From an uncultured Bacteroidales bacterium (GTDB lineage: Bacteria; Bacteroidota; Bacteroidia; Bacteroidales; UBA932), in assembly GCA_905234285.1 (NCBI GenBank), contig CAJOHK010000005.1, forward strand, positions 35,990 through 99,989: 64,000 nucleotides of DNA, read 5' to 3'. The notes beneath the pieces are model-generated. The model was not told where the DNA came from. It saw only the letters and a program-made list of their open reading frames with translations, and did not search any database. Numbering within the stretch: the first letter of the stretch is position 1; each line of letters opens with the position of its first letter. Shown here piece by piece: positions 8,685-17,303 of this stretch. The position numbers and the translations under genes are program-made.

Positions 8685-9365
8685 ATGCTGGGTACCATTG
8701 TCAATACAGGATGCATTATTGTGGGCTCCCTTGTGGGAAGCCTCATCAAGAAAGGTTTGGGAGAGAAATACCAGACCGTTCTCTATTACGCTATGGGCCT
8801 GGCCGCCATGGCTCTGGGCTTCAATACCTTTGTGCAGAACATGCCCAAGAGCGAGTTTCCCGTGCTGTTTATCCTTAGCTTGGCGCTGGGCGGGATTATA
8901 GGAACCGCCCTGGATTTGGACGGCCGCACCAAGGCGCTCATCGCCAAACGCGGCGGCGAGGGGCTGGCCAGCGGACTTATCACCGCCTGCCTGCTGTTCT
9001 GCGTGGGCACTTTTTCCATTGTGGGTCCCATCTTGAGCGCCACCACGGGAGACAATACGTTCCTGTACACCAATGCCACGCTGGACCTCGTGACCTCCAT
9101 GGTGTTTGCGGCTACCTACGGGATCGGCATTATTGTATCGGCCGCTGTGCTGTTTTGCTGGCAGGGTATGTTCTATTTGCTGGGCAAGCTCCTGGCTGGC
9201 TCGTTCCTCATGCAAAGCACCCTGGTGAACGAACTTTCCATCGTGGGAGGCGTGCTCATTGTGGCTTCCGGCCTGTCCCTGCTCAATGTCAAAGACTGCA
9301 AACCCCTGAATTACCTCCCCGCCCTGCTGGTTCCGGTCCTCTGGTTCCTAATCAAAGCCTTATAG
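8685..9365 (+). CDS. DUF554 family membrane protein
   Basis: The 226-residue polytopic membrane protein has about seven hydrophobic segments. The DUF554 hallmarks are present: MLGTIVNTGCIIVGSLVGSLIKKGL at the N-terminus, FCVGTFSIVGP at about 105, and TNATLDLVTSMVFA after it. YqgA-like members are annotated as putative transporters without an assigned substrate. It is divergent from the tryptophanase-family gene with 54 bp between starts, which hints at shared control. That link is inference. Confidence 0.85.
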   Translation: MLGTIVNTGCIIVGSLVGSLIKKGLGEKYQTVLYYAMGLAAMALGFNTFVQNMPKSEFPVLFILSLALGGIIGTALDLDGRTKALIAKRGGEGLASGLITACLLFCVGTFSIVGPILSATTGDNTFLYTNATLDLVTSMVFAATYGIGIIVSAAVLFCWQGMFYLLGKLLAGSFLMQSTLVNELSIVGGVLIVASGLSLLNVKDCKPLNYLPALLVPVLWFLIKAL

Positions 9366-9402
9366 GTAATCACCCAGGTCATTGATGCTGAACCATTTAC
9401 AA

Positions 9403-9435
9403 ATATTCAGTCCGGCAAATAGCCGGACTGAATAT
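9403..9435. repeat. hairpin, copy 2 of the 7090-7138 palindrome
   Basis: 14-bp perfect arms (ATATTCAGTCCGGC and its complement) surround AAATA. The core equals that of copy 1, and the loop is its reverse complement. It lies 37 bp after the DUF554 stop. The two copies thus bracket the lyase/DUF554 pair. Confidence 0.85.
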
Positions 9436-9549
9436 CTATATTCCGCTCAAAATCAATCAGTTAAGTGATCGGCAAAAGACAAAAAACCTTTCGGGATTTG
9501 GCCCTGCGGGCCACTTCCCTTCCCCTGCGGGGGGCTCATCACGAGCATA

Positions 9550-9665
9550 GCATGGACGCCAACCTGCGATGCAGGTCTGACATTCGTCATAAAGATAGGC
9601 TCTCAAGCAAGCTTGGAGCCTATCTTTATGCCAAACGCCACAGTCTCCGACCGTGGCGTCCATGC
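9550..9665. repeat. 116-bp imperfect palindrome beside tRNA-Arg
   Basis: The outer arms GCATGGACGCC (9550-9560) and GGCGTCCATGC (9655-9665) are perfect complements. The inner arms 9588-9602 and 9616-9630 (CATAAAGATAGGCTC and its complement) are also perfect, with a 13-base loop. The DNA between is partly complementary, so both strands encode a similar short peptide (MDA...HKDRL...AYLY...WRP). It ends 6 bp from the 3' end of tRNA-Arg. I see no gene in the 9366-9671 interval apart from this and the hairpin before it. Confidence 0.8.
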
Positions 9666-9671
9666 CTTTTG

Positions 9672-9745
9672 TGATTCCGTCGGGATTCGAACCCGAGACC
9701 CACAGCTTAGAAGGCTGTTGCTCTATCCAGCTGAGCTACGGAACC
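9672..9745 (-). tRNA. tRNA-Arg (anticodon TCT)
   Basis: Read on the minus strand, GGTTCCG and CGGAATC form the acceptor stem with discriminator A. The D arm is GCTCAGCTGGATAGAGC. The anticodon arm ACAGC-CTTCTAA-GCTGT gives anticodon TCT, and the T arm contains GGGTTCGAATCCC. The 74-nt span excludes CCA. Confidence 0.95.
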
Positions 9746-9793
9746 ATCCGTTAAGGGCTGCAAAGTTAGTTATTTTTCCCGAAATGGCAAAAG

Positions 9794-10795
9794 TTACCTG
9801 GGACTCAGGGAAAGCAGCAACTGCGTCTCTTGCGTTACGGCATCGGAGAAGCCGTCATGTGCATCGGAGGCGGGGAAACTGTCTTCCAGGGTACCGTTTT
9901 CATGGTCTATGGACAGGCTCTCAATACCCACGGCCATTATTTTGTAGATATCGTCCATGGTGGGATAGACGTACACGAAGTTTTCGTCGTCCCGGGCCTG
10001 CAGCAGGCTGATTACCGTTCCGTCCCTAAGGGTAAAGCGCACGCCGGCATCGTAGGGGATATGGTACTTCACCTGCTCTTTGGTGCCGATAGCAAAGGCC
10101 AGGTCCATGTCTTCTCCGTTGGTATTCTTATAATAGAGGTGCGAGAGGAGGATGTTGTAGTCGAAGTTGGTTCCGTGGGCCATGCGGGGATTGGCGTCGG
10201 TCATGACGCTGTTCTGGTTCTCGCTGTGGCTGGCCAGCGTGGCATCCAGGTCTATGGTCTGTTCCGAGGCTTTGAGAATGGCCTGGCAATGGTGGAGCAG
10301 CAGGTCTCCCAGCTCATTGTCGGCAAAATGCACCTGCAGGTAATCTTCCGGGTTCCATCCGGTAACAATGTCTATGCTCTTGATGCCTTTAACCATGGCT
10401 TCCATATCCTTGCTTTCGGCGGCATACTTGAGCCGGTTGAGGAAAGTGCCATCCTCCAGCCTGCGTTTGGTGGCCGAATCCGTGCCGATTTGCTCTACGC
10501 GCACAATCTTGCCGTTTTTGAGGGTGACGCCCATCTTGACGCCCTTGGGCACTACCGTGGCATTTTTCTCGATGAGGTTTACATAGAGCAGGTAGAGGGT
10601 GGAACCGTCGGGGAAGCCTGCCAGCTCTACCCGGATATCGGCCGGCGTGGTGCCCAGGCTGATGGATTCATAATCGGTAGAGATGTGCGTCATGCCGCCC
10701 GAACGGAAGTTGGTTCGGACCGACTGGGCCCCGGCCGAAAGGCTTAGCAGGATGGCGAGGGCAAAAAGGACCGTTCTTTTCATTGCTTCATTCAT
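9794..10795 (-). CDS. secreted protein of unknown function
   Basis: I do not recognise the family. The 333 residues begin with a signal peptide (KRTVLFALAILLSLSAGAQS), so the product is exported. The mature part is soluble and mixed alpha/beta, with no metal or catalytic motif that I can name. The ATG at 10795 lies 8 bp after a perfect -7 box. A second in-frame ATG at 10783 (MKRTVLF) gives a more usual signal peptide and a longer leader and may be the real start. It is divergent from the lipoprotein at 10865. Confidence 0.75.
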   Translation of the reverse strand: MNEAMKRTVLFALAILLSLSAGAQSVRTNFRSGGMTHISTDYESISLGTTPADIRVELAGFPDGSTLYLLYVNLIEKNATVVPKGVKMGVTLKNGKIVRVEQIGTDSATKRRLEDGTFLNRLKYAAESKDMEAMVKGIKSIDIVTGWNPEDYLQVHFADNELGDLLLHHCQAILKASEQTIDLDATLASHSENQNSVMTDANPRMAHGTNFDYNILLSHLYYKNTNGEDMDLAFAIGTKEQVKYHIPYDAGVRFTLRDGTVISLLQARDDENFVYVYPTMDDIYKIMAVGIESLSIDHENGTLEDSFPASDAHDGFSDAVTQETQLLLSLSPR

Positions 10796-10803
10796 TGTGA
10801 ATA

Positions 10804-10811
10804 CAAATGTA
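10804..10811 (-). promoter_or_regulatory. -7 promoter element of the secreted-protein gene
   Basis: On the minus strand this reads TACATTTG, a perfect TAnnTTTG, 8 bp before the ATG at 10795. It mirrors the plus-strand element at 10834-10841. Confidence 0.75.
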
Positions 10812-10833
10812 CATAAAATCGCGAGAATTTGTG

Positions 10834-10841
10834 TACATTTG
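10834..10841 (+). promoter_or_regulatory. -7 promoter element of the lipoprotein gene
   Basis: TACATTTG is a perfect match located 23 bp before the ATG at 10865. It lies inside an upstream extension of the reading frame, which rules that extension out as coding. Confidence 0.75.
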
Positions 10842-10864
10842 CATGTTTGAACTACCGTTTTGAG

Positions 10865-11734
10865 ATGATGAAGAAAGTCTTGTCTTATGTGCTTGCCGCC
10901 ATGGCTGCCATGCTATTGGCCGGCTCCTGCAAAAAAGACGCCCTCTATATCCAGATGACCGATCGCGTATGGGAGTATTCCTCGTCGGCCCAGTTTGCCC
11001 GTATTACCTTCTGCGGGGAAAACAATGCCAGCGTACTCCAGACCAATCTTAGCACCGGCTATACCCAGGCCTACAATGGATCTTATACCACCGACGGCCA
11101 TTCCGTAGACATACTAAGTGAAACCAACACCCATCTGGTGCGCACCTTCTCCCATCTCAAGCATTCCACCACCAACAAGAACCTCACAGAGTTGCAGCCC
11201 CAGTCCTGGTCCTCGCTCAACAAGAGCGTCTGGACAACCATCGTGGACGGGAATGTCTATCTTGCCTTTTTTAACAAATACGGCAAGTGCGTACAGGGTT
11301 TATACCGCAATATTATCCAAAAGGAAGGGTATCCGTTTGGTTGGGAGTGGTCTCTCCAGGATTATTCCCTAAACGGGAGTTCCGTCAGCTGCAAGGGGAC
11401 TACGGGCATTTTGTATAAGGATGTCATGCGTCTGCCCAAATATGGTGTCCTGTGCAGTGCTTTCCCTGTAGAGGAAACAGCCACTTCGTCTTTGGAGGGA
11501 ACCCTCTGGACCCTGGAGAGTACGGGTTATCCCGGCGTTTTCATCTTCAACTCGGCCAGTCATTTTACGCGCGTCATCATTATGTCCCCGCTCATTTGGG
11601 AAGTGAAGAACGGCACCTATTCCATAGAGACCGATGGCATCCATCTCCAGCTGGCCGAATTAAAAGAAACCTGCCCCATTACGGAAGGCAGGTTCACATT
11701 CTTGAATAAGACCTATGTCTTGGTAAAAGACTAA
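10865..11734 (+). CDS. lipoprotein of unknown function, two similar halves
   Basis: A lipoprotein signal peptide (MMKKVLSYVLAAMAAMLLAGSCKKD, lipobox LAGSC) gives a 289-residue envelope protein. The start is ATG 10865 or 10868. The mature part appears to hold two lipocalin-like or domesticated-sheet repeats: RVWEYSSSAQFARITF...NGSYTTDGHSVDI near the N-terminus and TLWTLESTGYPGVFIF...NGTYSIETDGIHLQL near the C-terminus. I assign no function. Its stop overlaps the stop of the convergent wzz-like gene by 4 bp. Confidence 0.75.
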   Translation: MMKKVLSYVLAAMAAMLLAGSCKKDALYIQMTDRVWEYSSSAQFARITFCGENNASVLQTNLSTGYTQAYNGSYTTDGHSVDILSETNTHLVRTFSHLKHSTTNKNLTELQPQSWSSLNKSVWTTIVDGNVYLAFFNKYGKCVQGLYRNIIQKEGYPFGWEWSLQDYSLNGSSVSCKGTTGILYKDVMRLPKYGVLCSAFPVEETATSSLEGTLWTLESTGYPGVFIFNSASHFTRVIIMSPLIWEVKNGTYSIETDGIHLQLAELKETCPITEGRFTFLNKTYVLVKD

Positions 11735-12870
11735 GCGGCTTTTTCTTCCTCTTCTTTTTTGAACATGGCTTTAACCTTGGGAAGGTATTCCTTGCCCAGG
11801 ACGATGCCGCATCCCAGAATCACGCCAAAGAAAGTCCATACGAAGAGCGTCTTGGCCCGGCTGTTGGAAGGCTGGCGAGGAACGGTGATGGGCTGGATGA
11901 CGGCGAGGACAGGCGTGTCCCGCTTTACCTGCATTTTAACCTGCTCCAGCTGCTTGGCCATCTCGGCGTAGATGGAACTGGATACCGTATACTTGGTCTG
12001 GATGCGCTCCTGCTCAATGAGGGAGCGGGAAGTGGGCATGTTCTTGGAACGGTCCCGCACGGTGGCCAGCTGGGTCTGATAGGCCTCGGTTTCGGCCTTG
12101 ATTTCGTTGTAGCGGGCCTGAACATAGTCCAGCTGTTGCTTGGCTTTCTCTGTGCGGAAGCGGGTAACTTCTGTTTGCAGCAACTGCTGGGCCTTGAGGG
12201 CCAGTTCGGCCGTCATGACGGGCTCTGAGCCGATGACGGTGAGGGTGAGGTATCCTTCCTTTTTGTCTACGGCGAGGGAAACGCTGTGGGCGATGCTCTT
12301 AATGAGCTTGTCCTCATCCTTGGTAAGGACCAGGGGCTTGGGTGAATTGTCTCCTTCTTTGGAAACCACAATATCTGTCTCCGGCTTTTCCTTGCGCAGG
12401 GCGTTCAGGATGGTGAACGGCAGGCCGATGGTATACTTCATCACCTTGCTCATGACGGAAGGCTTAGCGTATTCCTTGGCGTAGGTATAGATGCTCACCG
12501 CGGTGTCGGCCTTCTCAAAGTGGAGTGGCGTATAAAGCAGCTCCAGGCGATAGGGGACGCTGTTCACGATTTGCGGATAAACCAGCGGGGACAGATCGGA
12601 GCTTGACAGATTGGTGGCGCCGATGTCAAAGCCGGCCAGGGAGGCCAGGCTGGAGAGGGAAGAGTTGGACCGGGAGCCCACCTGGGGCACCATGACACTG
12701 CTCACCGTGTAGGTGCGCTTCATGGTGATTGCGGCAAAAAGACCCAGCACTATGAAAACGCAGGTGCAGATGATGATGGTCTTGCGGCCGTCCCAAAGGC
12801 TCTTGACAAGGGCGATGATGTCCAGCCCTTCTTCCTCTTCGGGGTACTGATAGTTGCGGTTCTCTTCCAT
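11731..12870 (-). CDS. Wzz/chain-length determinant family protein
   Basis: Inner-membrane polysaccharide co-polymerase that sets glycan chain length or links synthesis to export. The 379 residues have the Wzz layout: an N-terminal transmembrane segment (about 30-50), a long periplasmic part with coiled-coil potential (about 205-300), a Pro-rich PITVPRQPSNSRAKT stretch before the second transmembrane helix (about 335-358), and a charged cytoplasmic tail. No tyrosine-kinase domain is attached. It starts 1 bp after the stop of the export gene at 12872, so both form one operon. Confidence 0.88.
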   Translation of the reverse strand: MEENRNYQYPEEEEGLDIIALVKSLWDGRKTIIICTCVFIVLGLFAAITMKRTYTVSSVMVPQVGSRSNSSLSSLASLAGFDIGATNLSSSDLSPLVYPQIVNSVPYRLELLYTPLHFEKADTAVSIYTYAKEYAKPSVMSKVMKYTIGLPFTILNALRKEKPETDIVVSKEGDNSPKPLVLTKDEDKLIKSIAHSVSLAVDKKEGYLTLTVIGSEPVMTAELALKAQQLLQTEVTRFRTEKAKQQLDYVQARYNEIKAETEAYQTQLATVRDRSKNMPTSRSLIEQERIQTKYTVSSSIYAEMAKQLEQVKMQVKRDTPVLAVIQPITVPRQPSNSRAKTLFVWTFFGVILGCGIVLGKEYLPKVKAMFKKEEEEKAA

Positions 12871-12871
12871 G

Positions 12872-15571
12872 TTAATTGAGTCTTTCGATGAGCAGGATCA
12901 TGGACACGATGGAGGTGAGGGCGCTCAGGGAACCTGCGGCGATTCTATCCCACTCAATCTTTTCCTTAGGCTTCTCGCTCTTTTCTATCTTCTTTTGGTC
13001 CATGGACAGGGTAATGACACAGTCGGGCGTCACCTTAGGATAGAAACGCATCCACAGGAATTTGGAGGTGCTTTTGCTCTCGTTGTTGGGAGTGGTCACT
13101 GTCACGCTATTGCGGTCGGCAAACTTATGGAAGCCGCCGGCGCAGTGCTTGATGTACCATTTGGCACTGTGAGGTCCCTGGTAAACGATGGTTTTTTGTA
13201 CCGACGAATAATCTTCCGGCACGTACTGGGCCATGCGGGTGCCCATTTCGAAAATGGTCACGGTATTCTCCAGACGCGTCACATTGATAACGTCGCCGTC
13301 CATGAGGATGGGATCATAACGGGTGTTGCCGCTGTGGCGCCTGGCTTCCTTGAGGTTGATGCCGATGCTGCCGCGTCCTTTGAAGGTACGGAACAGGGTG
13401 CTGTTGGGGTTGGCATCGTCCAGCAGCCCGCCGGCCATCTTGATAATCTCGGACAGCTGCGTGCGGCCGTCTTCCAGGACATAAACGCCCGGATACTTCA
13501 CGCGGCCATTCAGCTCTACGGTGCGGCCCTGGGTAAAGTTGGGCGTGAGGCGCACCACAATGTGGTCGTAGGGGTGCAGCTGGAAATCTCCGTTTACAGG
13601 ATAGTAGTTCTCGTCTACCGCCAGCGTAATGGTGTCGAACTTTACCTCGTCCTTTTTGGATACAGACATGCGGAACACCTGTACGTTATCAAAGGAAGCG
13701 CCCAGTTCAAAGCCGCCGGCCATAGTAAGGAGGTCGTGAACGGTGAGCGAAGTGTCAAAGGCAGTTTTCACAGGGTTCTTGACGGCGCCGCTTACCCTGA
13801 TTTCGCCGATATTGGTGTAGGTGCTGTTGTCGTAGACGTTGAGGTCGTCACCGGGCTGCAGGAGCACATCGGATTCTTTCTCCAGATTAACGGCAATGTA
13901 CTGCATCTTGTCCGGGTTGGTGATGTCCTTCCTGAAGATGTAGGCAACGGGGTATACGCTGGGCTTGAGGCCGCCGGCATACTCGATGGCCTGGCCTACG
14001 GTCATGCGGTCATTCACGCCGAACTCGCGGGAGAAAGGCTTGCGGACCTGTCCGTTTACCGACAAGGTGGCCACGTCACTGTAACTGGCCAGTTCCAGGA
14101 TGGTTACCAGGTCTTTGGCTTCCAGGGTGAAGTCCGGGTTGCCGCCAACGCCGGGGAAGGGAACGGTGAGCACCTCTACGGTCTGGTCCGGTTTGGTGCG
14201 CTCTACAAACAGATAGTCGGTGCGGGCGGTGTAGCGGGGTTTGGCAATGTCCAGCAGGTTCTTCAGGCTGCGGTTATTGGCCAGGTTGAAGCGGCCGCCG
14301 AAGTAAACATCGCCATCTACGTCTACGTATTCCTCTACGGGGACATGGGACCGTTTGATGCGCACGGAGTCGCCGGGAGCCAGGGGAACAATCTGGCCGC
14401 CTTCCAGGACATTGTGCAGGTTATACTCCAGCAATTCCGGGAATCCATTCTTATAGCGCTGGATTTGCAGGTAATCTGTATAGGCGTCATCGGTGAGGCC
14501 GCCGGCATACTCGAGGAGGTCTTTGAGGTCTTCCCCGTCCAGGAGTTCATAGCTCATGGGGCGCCGTACGGCTCCCTGGATGGCAACTACCTTGGTGGCC
14601 ATGGGAACAAAGATGACATCGTTGTTCTGGATGTCGTAGTAGGAACCGTCGGTGGGGTTCTTCATGTATTTGTACAGGTCCAGGGCGCGGGTTTTGCCGG
14701 CGCGGGAAAGCTGGATGTTACGCACTGAGCCCTTTTCTGTAGGGCCACCGGCGGCCGACAGGGCGTTGAAGGCCGTGTTGAGGGCGCTGATGGTAAAGCC
14801 GCCCTGTACGCCCACCTCACCGTAGATGTTTACAGTAAGGGTGCGGGCCGTGCTGATGGTGACGGCAATCTGGTCGGGTCTGAAGGAATAGTGCTGAGCC
14901 AACTTGGTGCGGATGGCCTGGCGTCCCTGGGCCAGGGTAAGGCCTTTGAGGAAAATCTTGGTGGCGCCGGTGGGCTGGATAGAGCCGTCCGGGCTGATGC
15001 GCTGATGAATCTCGGTTTGTGACGAGCCGAAGATGGAGATGTGCACTTCGTCGCCTTCGGCCAGGATGTAAGTGTCCGGGGCCTGGGCGCCGTCCGTGGT
15101 ACGGAAGACATCCAGCGACTTGCCGGTGAAGAAGGAGTGCCCGTAAATGTCGTTACCGGCAGTAGGGGATACATTATTCTGGGCCAGTGTTTTTTCCAGG
15201 GCCTGCTCTGCGGCAGATTCTCCCTCGGTGGTCTGGGCAAAGTCGGACGGTGTTACCGTGGGAGCTACAACGGGGGCGTCAAAATTTCCCTGGCCCACGG
15301 CGGTGCTGTCGGCACCCATCTTATTCTGGCCATTTTTCTCGGCCTGCATCTTATTGATGATGGTCATTACGCGTCCCTGGTAGTTGGCGTACTCGGACGG
15401 TGGAATAACGTCTACGTTAATGCCTTCCTGCATGAGTCGGGCGCGGACCTCGGTCTCGGTGAGGCCTCTCTTCTCCAATTCTGCGCGGGCCATGGACAGC
15501 ATGGTGGCAGACTGGGCGAAGGCCACAACGGAGAGGAGGCATAGTGCTAAAACAGTGAGAAACTTCTTCAT
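12872..15571 (-). CDS. polysaccharide export outer-membrane protein (Wza-like, multi-SLBB)
   Basis: Exporter for capsule or exopolysaccharide. The 899 residues start at ATG 15571 (MKKFLTVLALCLLSVVAFAQ, signal peptide). After a variable region, a Poly_export domain begins near residue 170 (YILAEGDEVHISIFG, then the SPDGSIQPTGATKIFLKGLTL motif). Several SLBB repeats follow (IYGEVGVQGGFTI, VQGAVRRPMSYELLD, VNGQVRKPFSREFGV, LNGRVKYPGVYVLED). A C-terminal hydrophobic helix (SLSALTSIVSMILLIERL) is unlike Wza but usual in Bacteroidota. No glycosyltransferases are adjacent, so the exported glycan is unknown. Confidence 0.88.
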   Translation of the reverse strand: MKKFLTVLALCLLSVVAFAQSATMLSMARAELEKRGLTETEVRARLMQEGINVDVIPPSEYANYQGRVMTIINKMQAEKNGQNKMGADSTAVGQGNFDAPVVAPTVTPSDFAQTTEGESAAEQALEKTLAQNNVSPTAGNDIYGHSFFTGKSLDVFRTTDGAQAPDTYILAEGDEVHISIFGSSQTEIHQRISPDGSIQPTGATKIFLKGLTLAQGRQAIRTKLAQHYSFRPDQIAVTISTARTLTVNIYGEVGVQGGFTISALNTAFNALSAAGGPTEKGSVRNIQLSRAGKTRALDLYKYMKNPTDGSYYDIQNNDVIFVPMATKVVAIQGAVRRPMSYELLDGEDLKDLLEYAGGLTDDAYTDYLQIQRYKNGFPELLEYNLHNVLEGGQIVPLAPGDSVRIKRSHVPVEEYVDVDGDVYFGGRFNLANNRSLKNLLDIAKPRYTARTDYLFVERTKPDQTVEVLTVPFPGVGGNPDFTLEAKDLVTILELASYSDVATLSVNGQVRKPFSREFGVNDRMTVGQAIEYAGGLKPSVYPVAYIFRKDITNPDKMQYIAVNLEKESDVLLQPGDDLNVYDNSTYTNIGEIRVSGAVKNPVKTAFDTSLTVHDLLTMAGGFELGASFDNVQVFRMSVSKKDEVKFDTITLAVDENYYPVNGDFQLHPYDHIVVRLTPNFTQGRTVELNGRVKYPGVYVLEDGRTQLSEIIKMAGGLLDDANPNSTLFRTFKGRGSIGINLKEARRHSGNTRYDPILMDGDVINVTRLENTVTIFEMGTRMAQYVPEDYSSVQKTIVYQGPHSAKWYIKHCAGGFHKFADRNSVTVTTPNNESKSTSKFLWMRFYPKVTPDCVITLSMDQKKIEKSEKPKEKIEWDRIAAGSLSALTSIVSMILLIERLN

Positions 15572-15614
15572 ATCTGTTGGCAATTTTTAATGCGTATTTG
15601 GGAATTTAAGCCTA

Positions 15615-15622
15615 CAAATTTA
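15615..15622 (-). promoter_or_regulatory. -7 promoter element of the polysaccharide export operon
   Basis: The minus strand reads TAAATTTG, a perfect match, 43 bp before the ATG at 15571. Confidence 0.65.
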
Positions 15623-15634
15623 CAATTTTTTCTC

Positions 15635-15642
15635 TATATTTG
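15635..15642 (+). promoter_or_regulatory. -7 promoter element of the relA/HD/SpoIIE operon
   Basis: TATATTTG is a perfect match, 17 bp before the ATG at 15660, divergent from the export promoter. The five-gene stress operon probably starts here. Confidence 0.75.
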
Positions 15643-15659
15643 CGTGTTAAGCCAAACAA

Positions 15660-16724
15660 ATGTCTCAAATGATTCAGTTGGATGCCCACGCAGAGATGAT
15701 TCTGGACGAATATCGGGAGCATGTGTCCCAATTTGCAGAGATGTCCGTCACAATCAAAAACCGACTCAATGAAATCCTTTCATCGGCCGGCATTGTGGTG
15801 GCGTCCGTAGAGAGTCGCGTCAAATCGGAATCTTCCCTGGCCGGCAAGCTGGAACTCAAGGGCGCCAAGTATAAGAGCCTGGCCGATATCACCGATATCG
15901 TGGGCCTTCGCGTCATCACGTTTTATCTGGACGACGTAGATAAGGTGGCCTCGGTGCTGGAACGCCATTTCCAGGTGGACTGGGAGAACTCCATCGACAA
16001 ACGCAAAATCCACGAGCTGGACAGCTTCGGCTATCTGTCGCTGCATTATGTGTGTTCTACGGATGACTTTCCCTACCGCTTCGAAATCCAGATGCGCACC
16101 CTGCTGCAGCATGCCTGGGCCAACATGAACCACGATACAGGCTATAAGTCGGGCGTAGAGATTCCCCGTGAATATGTGCGCACCATGAACCGCCTGGCCG
16201 GCATGCTGGAACTGGCCGACGATGAATTCAGCCGCATCCGGGCCAGCCTTACCGACTATCGGCGCCGCATGCAGGCGCTGGTGGCCTCCGGCAACCTGGA
16301 CGATGTTCCGCTGGACGGCGATACCTTCCGCAGCTACCTCAACCTGGATCCCTTCGAGCTGCTCAACCGCCGTATCGCCTCGGTGAACCAGGCCGAGATT
16401 CACGAGGTGCCCCTCATGCCCTACCTGGCTGTATTCAAGGGGCTTGGCTGCAAGACCCTGGGCGATATCAACCGCCTCATCAAAGAATACTCCGATGCCG
16501 CCTACCAGATTGCCTGCTACCAAATCAGCCTCACCGATTTGGATATCATAGCCTCTTCGGTGGCTCCTCAGGACATCTGCATTGCCTACATTCTAAAAAG
16601 CGGTGGCGGCAAAGCCGGGATCCGCCGCCTCTTCGACGAGCTCAACGGCCCGTCCGAAGGCCACGAAATCATCGCTTCCATGCTTTTGGAGCAAGCCAAG
16701 GATCTTCCCTTCATGAACCAATAG
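15660..16724 (+). CDS. RelA/SpoT-domain (p)ppGpp synthetase, no hydrolase domain
   Basis: Predicted to make (p)ppGpp from ATP and GDP/GTP. Synthetase motifs seen: KGAKYKSLADITDIVGLRVI (substrate loop, Asp79 and Arg84 region), SFGYLSLHYV, and FEIQMRTLLQHAWANMNHD with Glu142 of the ExQ-R motif. The N-terminal HD hydrolase domain of RelA/SpoT is absent. After about residue 180 there is a C-terminal extension unlike TGS/ACT modules, so at 354 residues it is longer than typical small alarmone synthetases (about 200-260). The matching HD hydrolase is the next gene, 3 bp away. Confidence 0.88.
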   Translation: MSQMIQLDAHAEMILDEYREHVSQFAEMSVTIKNRLNEILSSAGIVVASVESRVKSESSLAGKLELKGAKYKSLADITDIVGLRVITFYLDDVDKVASVLERHFQVDWENSIDKRKIHELDSFGYLSLHYVCSTDDFPYRFEIQMRTLLQHAWANMNHDTGYKSGVEIPREYVRTMNRLAGMLELADDEFSRIRASLTDYRRRMQALVASGNLDDVPLDGDTFRSYLNLDPFELLNRRIASVNQAEIHEVPLMPYLAVFKGLGCKTLGDINRLIKEYSDAAYQIACYQISLTDLDIIASSVAPQDICIAYILKSGGGKAGIRRLFDELNGPSEGHEIIASMLLEQAKDLPFMNQ

Positions 16725-16727
16725 ATT

Positions 16728-17303
16728 ATGCCCAATCAATCCCTGGATACCCAACTACTGGACCGCGCCATCATTTTTGCGGTAAAAGCCCACGCCGGCA
16801 CGGAGCGCCGCGGAAAGGGTTTCCCCTACATAGTTCACCCCATGGAAGCCATGGAGATTGTAGCCACCATGACCCCGGACCAGGAACTGCTGGCCGCCGC
16901 CGCCCTCCACGACACAGTAGAAGATACCGATGTTACGGTGGAGCAGCTAAGGGCCGAATTCGGTAACAGAATTGCCTCCCTGGTGGCAGATGAAAGCGAC
17001 GAGATGCACGCCGGAATACCCGAGTCGGCCAGCTGGCATGCGCGCAAGCAGGCGGCCATCGACCGTCTGGCCAAAGCCTCCCGCGATGCCAAAATGGTGG
17101 CGCTGGGAGACAAGCTTTCCAACATGCGGGCCATCGCTAGGGACTATGCCGTGCAGGGCGATGCCCTCTGGTCGCTCTTCCACGTAAAGGACCGCAAGGA
17201 CCATGAGTGGCATTACAGGGGCCTTGCCGATTCTCTCCGCGACTTGGAGGGAACGCCCGCTTTCCAGGAATTCGAATCATTGATCAATCAAGTCTTTGCC
17301 TGA
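16728..17303 (+). CDS. HD-domain (p)ppGpp hydrolase-like protein (SpoT/MESH1 type)
   Basis: Stand-alone 191-residue HD phosphohydrolase. It shows the RSH hydrolase set: KGFPYIVHPMEAM (His37), LHDTVEDTDV (His61-Asp62 and Glu65-Asp66) and LGDKLSNMRA (Asp128), which normally bind Mn2+ and remove the 3' pyrophosphate of ppGpp. It lies directly behind the synthetase, so the pair acts as a split RSH enzyme; this is inference from motif and context. Its TGA overlaps the next ATG by one base (TGATG). Confidence 0.85.
   Translation: MPNQSLDTQLLDRAIIFAVKAHAGTERRGKGFPYIVHPMEAMEIVATMTPDQELLAAAALHDTVEDTDVTVEQLRAEFGNRIASLVADESDEMHAGIPESASWHARKQAAIDRLAKASRDAKMVALGDKLSNMRAIARDYAVQGDALWSLFHVKDRKDHEWHYRGLADSLRDLEGTPAFQEFESLINQVFA

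Noticed and set aside
8631..9215. Upstream extension of the tryptophanase-family frame
   Set aside because: It crosses the divergent promoter and lies antisense to the DUF554 gene; the family begins near ATG 8630.
12854..14728. Plus-strand open frame of 624 codons opposite the polysaccharide export gene
   Set aside because: It is the antisense shadow of a well-supported SLBB export gene. It is low in complexity, rich in Gly, His and Val, and has no domain of its own.
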